Source: Deltaproteobacteria bacterium (lineage in GTDB: Bacteria > Desulfobacterota > Binatia > UBA1149 > CAITLU01). From it: a stretch of 40,671 nt of DNA. The DNA lies in NCBI GenBank assembly GCA_016218925.1, contig JACRCR010000079.1, forward strand, positions 1 to 40,671, in the 5' to 3' direction. The position numbers and the translations under genes are program-made. The notes under the pieces are model-generated. The model was not told the DNA's origin. It did no database searches and saw only the letters and a list, made by a program, of their open reading frames with translations. Below are positions 26,323-34,943 of this stretch, piece by piece (positions within the stretch are counted from its first letter, which is position 1; every line of letters starts with the position of its first letter).

Positions 26323-28041
26323 TCAGGCCGGCAGTTCCACGAAGAAGGTCGCACCGTGGCCCGGCGCGCTGGTGGCCCAGACCCGTCCGTCCATACGCTG
26401 CACCGCCTTGCGTACCAGCGCCAGTCCCACTCCGGTGCCGGGGTACTTCTCGGTCTTTTCCAGGCGCTGGAAGATCTCGAAGATTCGATCGTGGTGCCGC
26501 ATGTCGAAGCCGATACCGTTGTCGCGCACCCACAAAACGGCCTTCCCCCCGTGCGCCTCGGCTCCTATCTGGATGATAGGAGGTTCGGCATCGCGGCTGA
26601 ACTTGAGCGCGTTGCCGATCAGATTGCGTAGCACCATCGCCAACCCGTCGGGGTCCGCGTGCACATGGATGGCAGGGACCTCCACTTCGACCACCGCGCC
26701 GCGGTCTCGGATCTCGCTTTCCCGTTCGGCGGTCAGGCTGCGCACCAGAGTGTCGACCGCCAGTCTATCCCGCTCGAGGGTCTGCCGCTCCATCCGCGAA
26801 TAGTCGAGCATGTCCTGGATCAGTCCGTGCATCTGGCCGATGCCCTCGTGGATACGTTTGAGCACCGCGTGCGCGGCCGGATCGAGTTTGTCTCCGTGAT
26901 CTTCGTCGAGAATCCGGCTGTAGCCGTCGATGCGACGCAGTGGGGCTTTGAGATCGTGCGAGACCGAGTAGGCGAACGCATCGAGTTCCTTGTTTACGGC
27001 TTCGAGCTGCGCGGTACGCTCGGCCACGCGCTGCTCGAGCTCGACGTTGAGGCGCCGGATCTCGGCGTCCACCCGGCGCTGGAGGGTGACGTCGGTAGCC
27101 AATACCAGCTCGGCGCGGCGGCCGTCGAAATCCAGCCCGTGCGACCGCAACTCGACGTCGATGATGTTGCCGTTCTTCAGGCGGTGACGCCAGGCGCCGG
27201 TCTGGCCCAGCCCGACGCTCACCGCGGCCACGTCGGCGAGCAGTGTCGCCACCTCTTCGGCGGGGTGAAGGTCCTTAATAGTCATCCCCAGGAACTGGTC
27301 ACGGGTGTAGCCGTAGTGCGCGATAGCGGCGTCGTTGACCGCGAGAAACGCCAGGGTCTCGACGTCGTACGCCCACATCGGATGCGGGTTGGCTCGGAAG
27401 AGTTCGCGGTAGCGGGTCTCGCTCTCGCGCAAGGCCTCCTCGACCTGCTTGCGCTGGGTGATGTCGCGCACCAGCGCCATGATGTGAGGGCGACCCTCGA
27501 TGATGCCCTGCTGCACTCCGACTTCGACCCAGAACAGCGTCCCGTCGCGTCTCTTGGAATGCCATTCGAATACCGGCGTCTCGCCGCGCTGCACTCTGGC
27601 CAGCAACGCCGCCACCTGCCGCTCGGTGTGGGGGCCGGCGTCGGCGCCGAGGTCGGAGAACGAAAGTCGGCTCAGCTCTTTGCGGCTGTAGCCGTACATT
27701 CCTTCCATCGTCGCGTTGACATCTATGAAAGCGGCGGTCTTGGTGTCGCACAGGAAGATGCCGTCGCCCACGCCGTCGAAAATGGTGCGGAAACGATGCT
27801 CGCTGCGCTGCAATTCTCCGAGCAGCCGCGCGTAGGCTCTCAAGGTACGGCGGGTGAGAAGGAAAACCAGTACGGCCGTGGCCAGGACGAAGGCCCAGTC
27901 TTTGTAGGCGATCAACAGACCGCGCGCCGCCGGGTCGGCGACGATGGCGCTCAAGAAGGCGTCTGCGACAGGCATCGACAGGCCGGCGAACAGGCCGTAG
28001 CCAGCGGCGGCGCGGAGCGCCTGCTTGTGGTGTTCGTCCAT
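26323..28041 (-). CDS. PAS-domain sensor histidine kinase
   Basis: This 572-residue kinase has one or two N-terminal membrane spans (about 15-31 and 44-63), then two PAS domains (about 80-195 with its PAC tail DITQRKQ, and 208-325). A coiled linker (about 325-352) leads to the dimerisation/phosphoacceptor domain with H362 in SVSHDLKAPLRRI, an H-box form common in phytochrome-like and BaeS-like kinases. The ATP-binding domain has an N-box LRNLIGNALKFSRD and G-boxes VRDNGIGFD and GTGVGLALV. It autophosphorylates and passes phosphate to a response regulator, but none is encoded nearby, so it is an orphan. The PAS ligand or cofactor is unknown. It lies 100 bp downstream of the molybdoenzyme gene on the same strand and may be co-transcribed. 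Confidence 0.9.
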   Translation of the reverse strand: MDEHHKQALRAAAGYGLFAGLSMPVADAFLSAIVADPAARGLLIAYKDWAFVLATAVLVFLLTRRTLRAYARLLGELQRSEHRFRTIFDGVGDGIFLCDTKTAAFIDVNATMEGMYGYSRKELSRLSFSDLGADAGPHTERQVAALLARVQRGETPVFEWHSKRRDGTLFWVEVGVQQGIIEGRPHIMALVRDITQRKQVEEALRESETRYRELFRANPHPMWAYDVETLAFLAVNDAAIAHYGYTRDQFLGMTIKDLHPAEEVATLLADVAAVSVGLGQTGAWRHRLKNGNIIDVELRSHGLDFDGRRAELVLATDVTLQRRVDAEIRRLNVELEQRVAERTAQLEAVNKELDAFAYSVSHDLKAPLRRIDGYSRILDEDHGDKLDPAAHAVLKRIHEGIGQMHGLIQDMLDYSRMERQTLERDRLAVDTLVRSLTAERESEIRDRGAVVEVEVPAIHVHADPDGLAMVLRNLIGNALKFSRDAEPPIIQIGAEAHGGKAVLWVRDNGIGFDMRHHDRIFEIFQRLEKTEKYPGTGVGLALVRKAVQRMDGRVWATSAPGHGATFFVELPA

Positions 28042-28141
28042 CCCTCGCTGCCTCCGAACGGGAACGCGGCATCAGGAACGAAACGGCGATGATCCGTCTA
28101 CCATACCCGCAGGCGTTTGCGACGAGAGGCTGCGCCGGCGC

Positions 28142-30907
28142 TCAGCACTTCTCCACGTCCACTCGTACGTGCCGATCGGTGGGAACCGGTTGCCACGAGA
28201 ATAAGCGGAAGGCCAGGTGGCCATACCCCGAGGCCAGGCCGAGCCATTTCATCTGGCCCGGTTCGAGATCGGCCTGGCTTTTCCAATCTTCGTGCATGAA
28301 CGGCTCGAAGCCGTTGTAGACGATCACCTGTCCGGGGCGGCACGATGGGGTGAGTTTGGCCGCGATCCGCATTTCGCCGACGTCGCTGCGGATTCTGACG
28401 CGATCGTCGTCGGCGATGCCGAGGGCAACGGCGTCGCGGTCGTTCAGGAACACGAAGGGCTCGCCGCGATGCGTGTTGGCGAGCGTCTTGCTGGTCATGT
28501 TCATCGAGTGGACGCTCCAGCGGTTGTGTCCGCTGGTCAGGATGAAGGGGCGCGCGGCTCCGCCGTGGCTCGGGGATTCCTTGTGCGTCGGCAACGCTTC
28601 GCCAGCTTCCAGGAACCATTCGTGGTCTATGTAGAACTGCGCCCGCCTGGTCAGCGTATCGTACGGAACCTTGTCTTCGGTATGCCAGCGAAACGGATTG
28701 TGGACCTCGTCGGGTCGCAGGGTGGAAGCCTGCGAAACCCCGTGGCCGACCATTCCCCAGCCGGTGAAGCGCACTGCGCCTTTGTCGCGCAGGGTTTCGA
28801 GCGTGGTTCCGGGCGGCAGCACGCCGTAGGCGGCGTTGTCGCGGATGGTTTCGTCGAAATGGGTCTCCTGGTCTCGCAGCGCGCCTCCCAGCGTTGCTTG
28901 TGCAGACAGTCCGACCAGGCTGCGCGTGTTGCCGCTGCGGTCGCTGAATTCACCGAGGCCTCGCGCGGCCGCGCGTTGTTCGATCGCTTCGACCAGGCGG
29001 ATGCCGATCTCGTGGTCCGAGAGCGACTCGCCGGCGGGGGGCACCACCCGGTCGGCGAGAACGCAGTTCAGATGGTGTACCGAAGGCATGGTCATCTGGA
29101 CTTTCTCGTGATGCTGGGCGGCGGGGAGGATGTAGTCCGAGTACATGCCGGTGGTGTTGATGCGCGTGTCGACGGAAACGATCATCTTCAGCTTCGGCCA
29201 CAGGTGTTCGAGCAACAACGTGGAGCCGCCGCGATGGCGGCGTAGCGCGTTGCCGCCGGATTCGAAGAAGACCCGCGGCTCGACGGTCGGATAGACGCCC
29301 GGCAAGCTGCCGTCCCACCATCCGTTCGCGGCGGCTTCGCCCAGATACTCGCCGAAACTGCGCTTCATCGACGGGTCGTGGTTGGCCGGATCGTTCCAGC
29401 GCTCCTTGACGCCGTACTGGTGGTACCAAAGGAACACCGGCGCGACGACCTTTCCCATTCCGGCCATGTCGCTGGCCATGACCGCGGCGCGGTTGATCAG
29501 CATTTCCTGCGTTACGGTCGGATCGCCGCCGGCGAGCATCCGCGACATCTGGTTGACGTTGCCGATGAACTTGCGAGCGGCGTCTTGCCCCGGGCTGCCC
29601 TTGCGGGTGACGAAGGCGCCGCCGTCGAGCCCGAGCACCGCCCACGCGCGCGTCCCGGTGCCCTTCTTGCCCCAGTTGCCGGTCAGACCCAGCAACAGCG
29701 CCATCGCGCGTTCCATCAGGTCGCCGTGATAACACTTGCCCGAGTTGCAGCCGCAGAAGATCTTGGTGCGCCGCGTGGCGACCTTGCGCGCCAGCTTGCG
29801 GATGTTGTCGGCGTTCAGGCCGCATATCGCGGCGGCCTTCTCGGGCGTGTAGGCGTCCAACTCGCGTCGCAAGCGTGCCATCACCGGCTCGACCTGAATC
29901 GTCGTCCCGTCCGCCAGAGTAACGGCGTAGATCCCGTCGAGAGCCGGGTCGGCGCCGGCCAGTGCCAGCGTTCCGCGCGGCGCAAGCGCGAGCTGATCGG
30001 TTGCGCCGTCCCACCAGAAGAACTGGTCTTCGCGCTCACCCGGGTCGATATCGTTGCCGCGCAGGAAGCGGCCGTTGTCGGTGCGGACCAGGAGTGGAAG
30101 ATCGGTCTGCTCCTGCACGAAACGCCGGTTGTGGAGCTTCGCTTCGATGATCACCTGGCACATCGACAGCGCCAGCGCGGCGTCGGTGCCGATCCGTACC
30201 GGCATGTGGTAGTCGGCGTGAATCGCCGAGGGACTGTAGTCGGGCGCGATCGTCACCACTTCGCCGCCGTTGTAACGGGCCTCGGCGAGGTAGTGATAGA
30301 AAGTGATGTAAGTGTAGACGGGATTAGAGTGCCAGATCAGCGTCAGCTCCGCCAGAAACCAGTCGTCCATCGAAGCGACGGGATTGAACATGCCCCACGT
30401 CAGATGGAATCCCGGACTGAAATCGTGAAATTCGGCGCTGCCATCGGTGGTGGTGGCTCCGAGAAGCCCCCCGAACAGGCGCGCCGGGGCGCCACCGAGT
30501 TCCGGGGTCATCGGTACGATCACCGACTCGGGGCCCTGTTCCTGGATTGCATCGAGGATCGCATCGGCGATCTCTCCGAGCGCGGTTTCCCACGACACGC
30601 GCTCGAACTTGCCGTCGCCGCGTTCGCCGCTGCGCCGCATCGGGTAGAGCACGCGGTCGGGAGCGTCGAGCAACTGGGACCAGCAGGCGCCTTTCTGACA
30701 ACCCATCGGGTTCATGTCGGGGATGCCCGCCTCGATCTGAGGCAGGATGCCGGCCTGTTCTTCGCGCAGGATCTTGCCGTCCTTCACGTACACGTGCAGC
30801 GGGCAACCCGATGGGTAGCAGTCGACGTTGTGGCTGCCCCACGCCACCCGGTCCCACTTCCACTTGTTCCGGTAGGCGTCGGCCCACGGTCCTTCGGTTT
30901 TCCGCAT
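28142..30907 (-). CDS. NarG-like molybdopterin oxidoreductase catalytic subunit (type II DMSO reductase family), orphan
   Basis: This 921-residue enzyme would hold a bis-MGD molybdenum cofactor and one [4Fe-4S] cluster. The N-terminus WADAYRNKWKWDRV resembles that of NarG (a W-x-D-x-Y-R-x-R/K-W-x-x-D pattern). The cluster motif is H26-x3-C30-x4-C35-x34-C70: a His ligand as in type II enzymes, but with four residues between the first two Cys, where NarG has three. D162 lines up with the Mo-binding Asp of NarG when counted back from the shared TWG. No twin-arginine signal is present, so the enzyme is probably cytoplasmic. The ATG at 30907 follows GAGGAG by 7 to 8 nt. No iron-sulfur beta subunit, haem subunit or maturation chaperone gene is nearby, unlike nitrate reductase or ethylbenzene dehydrogenase. 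Substrate unknown. Confidence 0.88.
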   Translation of the reverse strand: MRKTEGPWADAYRNKWKWDRVAWGSHNVDCYPSGCPLHVYVKDGKILREEQAGILPQIEAGIPDMNPMGCQKGACWSQLLDAPDRVLYPMRRSGERGDGKFERVSWETALGEIADAILDAIQEQGPESVIVPMTPELGGAPARLFGGLLGATTTDGSAEFHDFSPGFHLTWGMFNPVASMDDWFLAELTLIWHSNPVYTYITFYHYLAEARYNGGEVVTIAPDYSPSAIHADYHMPVRIGTDAALALSMCQVIIEAKLHNRRFVQEQTDLPLLVRTDNGRFLRGNDIDPGEREDQFFWWDGATDQLALAPRGTLALAGADPALDGIYAVTLADGTTIQVEPVMARLRRELDAYTPEKAAAICGLNADNIRKLARKVATRRTKIFCGCNSGKCYHGDLMERAMALLLGLTGNWGKKGTGTRAWAVLGLDGGAFVTRKGSPGQDAARKFIGNVNQMSRMLAGGDPTVTQEMLINRAAVMASDMAGMGKVVAPVFLWYHQYGVKERWNDPANHDPSMKRSFGEYLGEAAANGWWDGSLPGVYPTVEPRVFFESGGNALRRHRGGSTLLLEHLWPKLKMIVSVDTRINTTGMYSDYILPAAQHHEKVQMTMPSVHHLNCVLADRVVPPAGESLSDHEIGIRLVEAIEQRAAARGLGEFSDRSGNTRSLVGLSAQATLGGALRDQETHFDETIRDNAAYGVLPPGTTLETLRDKGAVRFTGWGMVGHGVSQASTLRPDEVHNPFRWHTEDKVPYDTLTRRAQFYIDHEWFLEAGEALPTHKESPSHGGAARPFILTSGHNRWSVHSMNMTSKTLANTHRGEPFVFLNDRDAVALGIADDDRVRIRSDVGEMRIAAKLTPSCRPGQVIVYNGFEPFMHEDWKSQADLEPGQMKWLGLASGYGHLAFRLFSWQPVPTDRHVRVDVEKC

Positions 30908-31054
30908 GGTGTTGCTCCTCAGTGCCAGCGTATTATACGGATGGCCCCCGCGGTGCGATGACGCAGACCTTCGATGCAAGTGACCGTGGTCACGTAAGAG
31001 GCGGAGCGCGGATGGGGATCGAACGCGGCGACGCCGGAAAGAGAGGATCCTTCG

Positions 31055-31516
31055 ATGAAGAACGAACCGAGGCTCGAACTGCTGTGCGAATACTACGCGA
31101 CGCTGAAGGATCCGGTGGTGGTCGGCAACGGGCCTTACGGCATGCGGCAGATCTACGACATCACCGGCGGTGAGGTTACCGGGCCGCGCCTGCGCGGGCG
31201 GATCCTGCCGAGCGGCGCCGACTGGATTCTGCTCGGCGCCGATGGAGTCGGCCGCCTCGATGTCCGCGGCACCATCGAGACCGACGACGGCGCCCACATC
31301 TACATTTCGTACACCGGCGTGCTGCACATGACCGAGAACGTGCTGCAGGCGCTGGCGGGCGGCGGTCTGAGCGAGTTCGGAGAGACCTACTTCTACGTCA
31401 ACCCGCGCCTGGAGACCGGCGATCCGCGTTACGCGTGGCTCAACGGTCTCTTCATCGTCAACCAGGGCCGCGTGGGTCCGAGCCGCGTCGAATACCGCTG
31501 CTATCAGGTAAAGTAG
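31055..31516 (+). CDS. DUF3237 (UPF0311) family protein
   Basis: This 153-residue protein is about the usual length for DUF3237, small beta-barrel proteins of unknown function. Family features seen: an N-terminal LELLCEYYATL strand, GEVTGPRLRGRILPSGADW in the middle, the GRLDVRGTIETDDGAHIYI segment and a C-terminal NGLFIVNQGRVGPSRVEYRCYQV. No catalytic motif is known. The ATG at 31055 follows GAGAGGATCC by about 5 nt. It is divergent from the orphan molybdoenzyme with 147 bp between the starts, so the two may share control. DUF3237 genes are often found among catabolic genes for aromatics or lipids, which is only a hint. Confidence 0.88.
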   Translation: MKNEPRLELLCEYYATLKDPVVVGNGPYGMRQIYDITGGEVTGPRLRGRILPSGADWILLGADGVGRLDVRGTIETDDGAHIYISYTGVLHMTENVLQALAGGGLSEFGETYFYVNPRLETGDPRYAWLNGLFIVNQGRVGPSRVEYRCYQVK

Positions 31517-31523
31517 CTGTCCG

Positions 31524-32645
31524 TCAGTTCCTGGAGCGGGCCACGAGCGCGCGCAGCCGCGGCCCGAGGATTTGATCGATCCGCTCGGCGACGCGGCGGT
31601 TGCCGTTGGCGGTCACGTGGCAGACGTCGATGTAGGTGTACTCATCGCCGTCGAAGATGTCGGTGAAGTCGTAGGCCCAGTCGGCGCCGGACTCGGCCAG
31701 CAGCCGCTGGATGATCGGGTAGACGAGAGCCTGCTCGTTGCGCGGCGAAGAGTCTTCGGGGCTCAGATGATCGACGCGCGCAGATCCGAGCGAGGCGACC
31801 GGCTGCAAAATGGCGATGAAGTCGGCGCCGCCCTGGCGTGCCACCGCGCGGGCGATCTTCCAGTTGTTGACCATGGTTTCGGCGACCCGCTGCGCGTACT
31901 CGGCAGATTGGTGGCAGCGTGTCGCGTACGGCCCCGGATCGCTGAGCAGTCGTCTCAGCGCCTTGCCGGAAAGAAGCTCCTGTAGAGGTCCGGCCAGGTC
32001 GTTCCAGATCCACGACGTCGGTTTGAGCAGGCGCTCGATCTTGCGCGCGTGGACGTGGCCGTTGATTTCGACGTCGGTGCGGCAGTAGTTCACCGCGTCG
32101 TTGTTGCCGTCGTAGGAGACGACCAGATCCATCGGCTCGTTCTGGTTTACCAGGTTCACCAGTTGGGCCAGGTCCTGGCGAGTGGAGAAGCCGGACTCGC
32201 CGTGATTGACGACTCGGAAGTCCGGCTCCAGCCGGTTGAAGAACGCCGGGATCGTCTGATCGTCCTCAACGCCGGTTCCCCACATCGCCGAACCGCCGAA
32301 GAACCGCACCGTTCCCACCGGCGCCTGCGTCGAAGCCGGCATCATTGCGCGGTCACCATCGGGGCGCACGGTGACCGCCTTCCCGTGGTACTCCGCCCGT
32401 CGCCATTCGACGAACGGCACATAGCGGGTCTCCAACTGGTTGAACTCGCCGAGAACCTGACGGGCCCACTGTTTGTCGGGGTAGTTCGGCAGTCCGGCAC
32501 GCTCGTCGGACGGAAGTACCAGACTCCGGTATATGCGGCGCCCGTCCAGAATCACCGAGGCGAGCAGATTGAGCACCGCAAGCAGTACGACCACGAGCGC
32601 CGTGTTGAACATGACTCGCCTGCCGAAACTGGGTTTGCGACTCAT
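31524..32645 (-). CDS. Membrane-anchored SGNH/GDSL-type hydrolase
   Basis: This 373-residue protein has one N-terminal membrane span (about 12-33) and then a periplasmic domain of the SGNH hydrolase fold. Block I is FFGGSAMWGTG with nucleophile S119. Block II is likely the G of NHGESGFSTRQ (148-158). Block III is DGNNDAVN with N181 or N182. Block V is DVCH with D340 and H343. Such enzymes remove acetyl or acyl groups from lipids or polysaccharides; in surface-glycan clusters they are often O-acetyl esterases or, for the AlgX/AlgJ-like kind, transferases. The ATG at 32645 overlaps the stop of the glycosyltransferase gene as ATGA, with AAGGAGC upstream. Last gene of a three-gene operon. Confidence 0.85.
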   Translation of the reverse strand: MSRKPSFGRRVMFNTALVVVLLAVLNLLASVILDGRRIYRSLVLPSDERAGLPNYPDKQWARQVLGEFNQLETRYVPFVEWRRAEYHGKAVTVRPDGDRAMMPASTQAPVGTVRFFGGSAMWGTGVEDDQTIPAFFNRLEPDFRVVNHGESGFSTRQDLAQLVNLVNQNEPMDLVVSYDGNNDAVNYCRTDVEINGHVHARKIERLLKPTSWIWNDLAGPLQELLSGKALRRLLSDPGPYATRCHQSAEYAQRVAETMVNNWKIARAVARQGGADFIAILQPVASLGSARVDHLSPEDSSPRNEQALVYPIIQRLLAESGADWAYDFTDIFDGDEYTYIDVCHVTANGNRRVAERIDQILGPRLRALVARSRN

Positions 32646-33874
32646 CGGCTCTTGCTCCTTGGGTCCGGCCTTGCAGCGCTGGAGCTGCGCCCGCAGGTAC
32701 AGTCTCGGAGCACTTGCAGGTAGCGCTCGGCCGCGCGCGCGACCGAAAATTCGTCGGCACGCGCTCTCAGCATCTCCTTGGGCGGCGGCCGATCCAGCGT
32801 GTCGACGATCGCGCCGGCCAGGGCAGCGGCGTTGCCTACTTCGACCAGCGCGCCGTAGCGCCCGTCCGCCAGCAATTCGGCGACGCCGCCGGGGCAGCGC
32901 GTTGCCACTACCGGGCAGCCGCAGGCCAGTGCCTCCGAAGCGGCGTTGCTGAATCCTTCCCAGCGCGACGGCAGCGCCAGGACCGCCGCTCTTGCCATGG
33001 CGGGGAACGGGTTGCGCGCGAACCCGGGAAGCGAGACGTCGTCGGCCACGCCGAGCTCGCGCGCGAGCGCGAGCAGAGTCGAGCGCTGCTCGCCTTCGCC
33101 GAGAATCAGCAGCCGCGCGGGCCGCAGCCTCCGGACCTCGGCGAAGGCGCGCACCAGCGTTGCGAAGTCTTTTTGCGGCTTGAGCTTGCCTACTGCGAGC
33201 ACCACCGGCGGCTGTCCGGCGGCGAACCACGGATGGTCGGCCGTCTCGCGCGCCAGCTCACGGATCTCATCGGCAGCGATCGGAAACGGGACCGTGACGA
33301 TTCGCTCGCGCGCCACGCCGGTGAAGGCCGCGGTATCGTCCGCCAGTGCAGCGGCGATGGTGATGATGGCGTCCGCGCGCGGGTAGTAGTGGCGTATCAG
33401 CAAGCCGAGCAGGGGCCGCCCGCGCGCCGCCGTCGCACGCGAAACAGGTACGTTTACGCATGCGACGACCGGGATCGCACCGCGCGCGAGATCGCGCGCG
33501 GCCAGTGCTGCCAGGTTGGCCGGCGTCGAACTGGAGAGCATCACGTCGGGCTTCTCGCGGCGCAGGTAGCGCGCCAGCGAAGCCACCGAGGCCAGCATGG
33601 TCAGCGACTTGCGCCGCGCCACGCCCGGCAGCCGCGCTGCCGCCGGATCCAGTGCGAACAAGCGGGCAGTGGCCGGGACCTGGTCGCGGAACGCGCCGGC
33701 GCCACTCGGTACTACGACGTCGACGCGGTGGCCGCGACGCAGGAACTCGGCTGCGAGCGTGAGCGTCCTGCGCTGAGCGCCGCCGCCGGAAAGACCGGTC
33801 AGCAGCAGCGCGACGCGCAGCGGTGGGGGCTGGTTGGTCACCGAGGTCTCGACGGCGGCTGGCGCCGTCGTCAC
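32642..33874 (-). CDS. Glycosyltransferase family 4
   Basis: This 410-residue GT-B enzyme has an N-terminal acceptor domain with LLLTGLSGGGAQRRTLTLA (glycine loop) and a C-terminal nucleotide-sugar domain starting near residue 205 with VVLAVGKLKPQKDF. The retaining GT4 E-x7-E motif is seen in EGFSNAASE, followed by CGCPVVATRCPGGVAELL. It transfers a sugar from NDP-sugar to a glycan or lipid-linked acceptor at the cytoplasmic face; sugar and acceptor are unknown. It overlaps its neighbours on both sides by 4 bp (ATGA at 33871-33874 and at 32642-32645), so the three genes are translationally coupled. The last 40 residues are basic and serine-rich, which may help membrane attachment. Confidence 0.9.
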   Translation of the reverse strand: MTTAPAAVETSVTNQPPPLRVALLLTGLSGGGAQRRTLTLAAEFLRRGHRVDVVVPSGAGAFRDQVPATARLFALDPAAARLPGVARRKSLTMLASVASLARYLRREKPDVMLSSSTPANLAALAARDLARGAIPVVACVNVPVSRATAARGRPLLGLLIRHYYPRADAIITIAAALADDTAAFTGVARERIVTVPFPIAADEIRELARETADHPWFAAGQPPVVLAVGKLKPQKDFATLVRAFAEVRRLRPARLLILGEGEQRSTLLALARELGVADDVSLPGFARNPFPAMARAAVLALPSRWEGFSNAASEALACGCPVVATRCPGGVAELLADGRYGALVEVGNAAALAGAIVDTLDRPPPKEMLRARADEFSVARAAERYLQVLRDCTCGRSSSAARPDPRSKSR

Positions 33875-34284
33875 TCTGTATCGTTCTCGTAGAAAACGTA
33901 CGGCGTCGAATAGTCGCTCACTTCAAAGTAGACCTTCTGCTCGCCCGGATCGACCCTGTAGTTCAGGTTGCGATCGTGGACGCCGTAGCCGAATCGGTAA
34001 GGCCGCGCCACCGCGCGCTTGCCCGACGTCGCCATCGCGGTGCTGAGCTTGTCGATCTTGATGAAGCGCATATAGACCTTGTCGCCGGTCATCACGTCGA
34101 GCACGCCGTTGGTCCCGGTCCAGTTCTGGACCGCGCGACCGAATTGGTTCTGGGATTCCTGAGTGCAGCCGGCGGCCAGCGTGGCCAGCAGCAAAGCGAC
34201 CGCGAGCGATCCGCGCCGGGCGGCCGCGTCGACGGTCCTTGTTGCCGCGTTCCTGGTTGACGAGCGCGATAGCGGGATTCTCAT
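33871..34284 (-). CDS. Small lipoprotein
   Basis: This 137-residue protein has a basic N-terminus and a hydrophobic stretch ending in LATLAAGC, a lipobox with the lipid-bearing Cys near residue 42. The first 25 residues before the hydrophobic stretch are unusually long and arginine/threonine-rich, so a later start is possible, but I see no other good ribosome site. The mature part is beta-rich and ends KVYFEVSDYSTPYVFYENDTE; FGYGVHDRNLNYRVDPGEQKV looks like a conserved core. I do not recognise the family. The ATG at 34284 follows CGGAG by about 8 nt. It overlaps the GT4 gene by 4 bp and heads the operon, so it likely serves at the membrane in the same glycan pathway. Confidence 0.75.
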   Translation of the reverse strand: MRIPLSRSSTRNAATRTVDAAARRGSLAVALLLATLAAGCTQESQNQFGRAVQNWTGTNGVLDVMTGDKVYMRFIKIDKLSTAMATSGKRAVARPYRFGYGVHDRNLNYRVDPGEQKVYFEVSDYSTPYVFYENDTE

Positions 34285-34427
34285 GTCAGTTCTCCGGGCG
34301 GGGTATCGTTGCGGCTTAGGATGACCTGGTGGATTAGAGCACGAAACCGCAGCGCGTGTCATCGAAGGGGCCGGGTGCGTCATGCCTCGCATTCGGCTCG
34401 GACCGCGTTGCCCGCTATGGTCGAGCG

Positions 34428-34895
34428 ATGACGCACCGAGCACCCGACCTCGCACCGCACGCCGATGACTTTGCGCCGCTGGCGCCGCATCGCGCAGAGC
34501 GTTTCGCCGCTTTCTATCCCGGCGAGCCGGAATACTTCCCGGGCCTCGTGGGCATTCGCCTGGAGGAAGTGCGCACCGATTACGCCCGCATGCGGCTGCC
34601 GTTTCGTGCTCAGCTAAATCATCCGGGTGGTGTCGTGCACGGAGGCGCGCTGGCCACGCTGATCGACACGGTGGTCGTGCCGGCCATCGGCGGCGGCTAC
34701 GACGAGCCGCATCGCTACGCCACGATCGACATGCAGGTGCAGTACCTCGGTGCGGTGGCAGGCGAAGACCTGGTGGCCGAAGGCTGGGTGGTCCGGCGCG
34801 GACGCTCGATCGTCTTCTGCCGCGCCGAAGTGCTGACCGGCTCGGGAGTTCTGGTCGCGACCGGGACCCTCGTCTACAAGGTGAGCCGCGCCTGA
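34428..34895 (+). CDS. PaaI-type hotdog thioesterase
   Basis: This 155-residue protein of the hotdog fold has the PaaI/4HBT-like signature NHPGGVVHGGALATLIDT (residues 64-81), in which the HGG segment with the following acid supports thioester cleavage. The C-terminal strands RYATIDMQVQYLGAV and GRSIVFCRAEV are typical of the family. It likely hydrolyses acyl-CoA, often phenylacetyl- or medium-chain acyl-CoA; specificity is unknown. The ATG at 34428 is chosen because the in-frame stretch back to 34356 has no family similarity. The ribosome site is weak in either case. The truncated luciferase-like gene follows 48 bp later on the same strand. Confidence 0.85.
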   Translation: MTHRAPDLAPHADDFAPLAPHRAERFAAFYPGEPEYFPGLVGIRLEEVRTDYARMRLPFRAQLNHPGGVVHGGALATLIDTVVVPAIGGGYDEPHRYATIDMQVQYLGAVAGEDLVAEGWVVRRGRSIVFCRAEVLTGSGVLVATGTLVYKVSRA

Positions 34896-34943
34896 GAGAC
34901 AGCCGCCGGCGACCGCGCCGATTTTCCACACCGGAGCAGTACG

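Noticed and set aside
28142-30907. Calling the molybdoenzyme a respiratory nitrate reductase alpha subunit
   Set aside because: The protein is much shorter than NarG (about 1,240 residues), the cluster spacing differs, and narH, narJ and narI are absent from the window.
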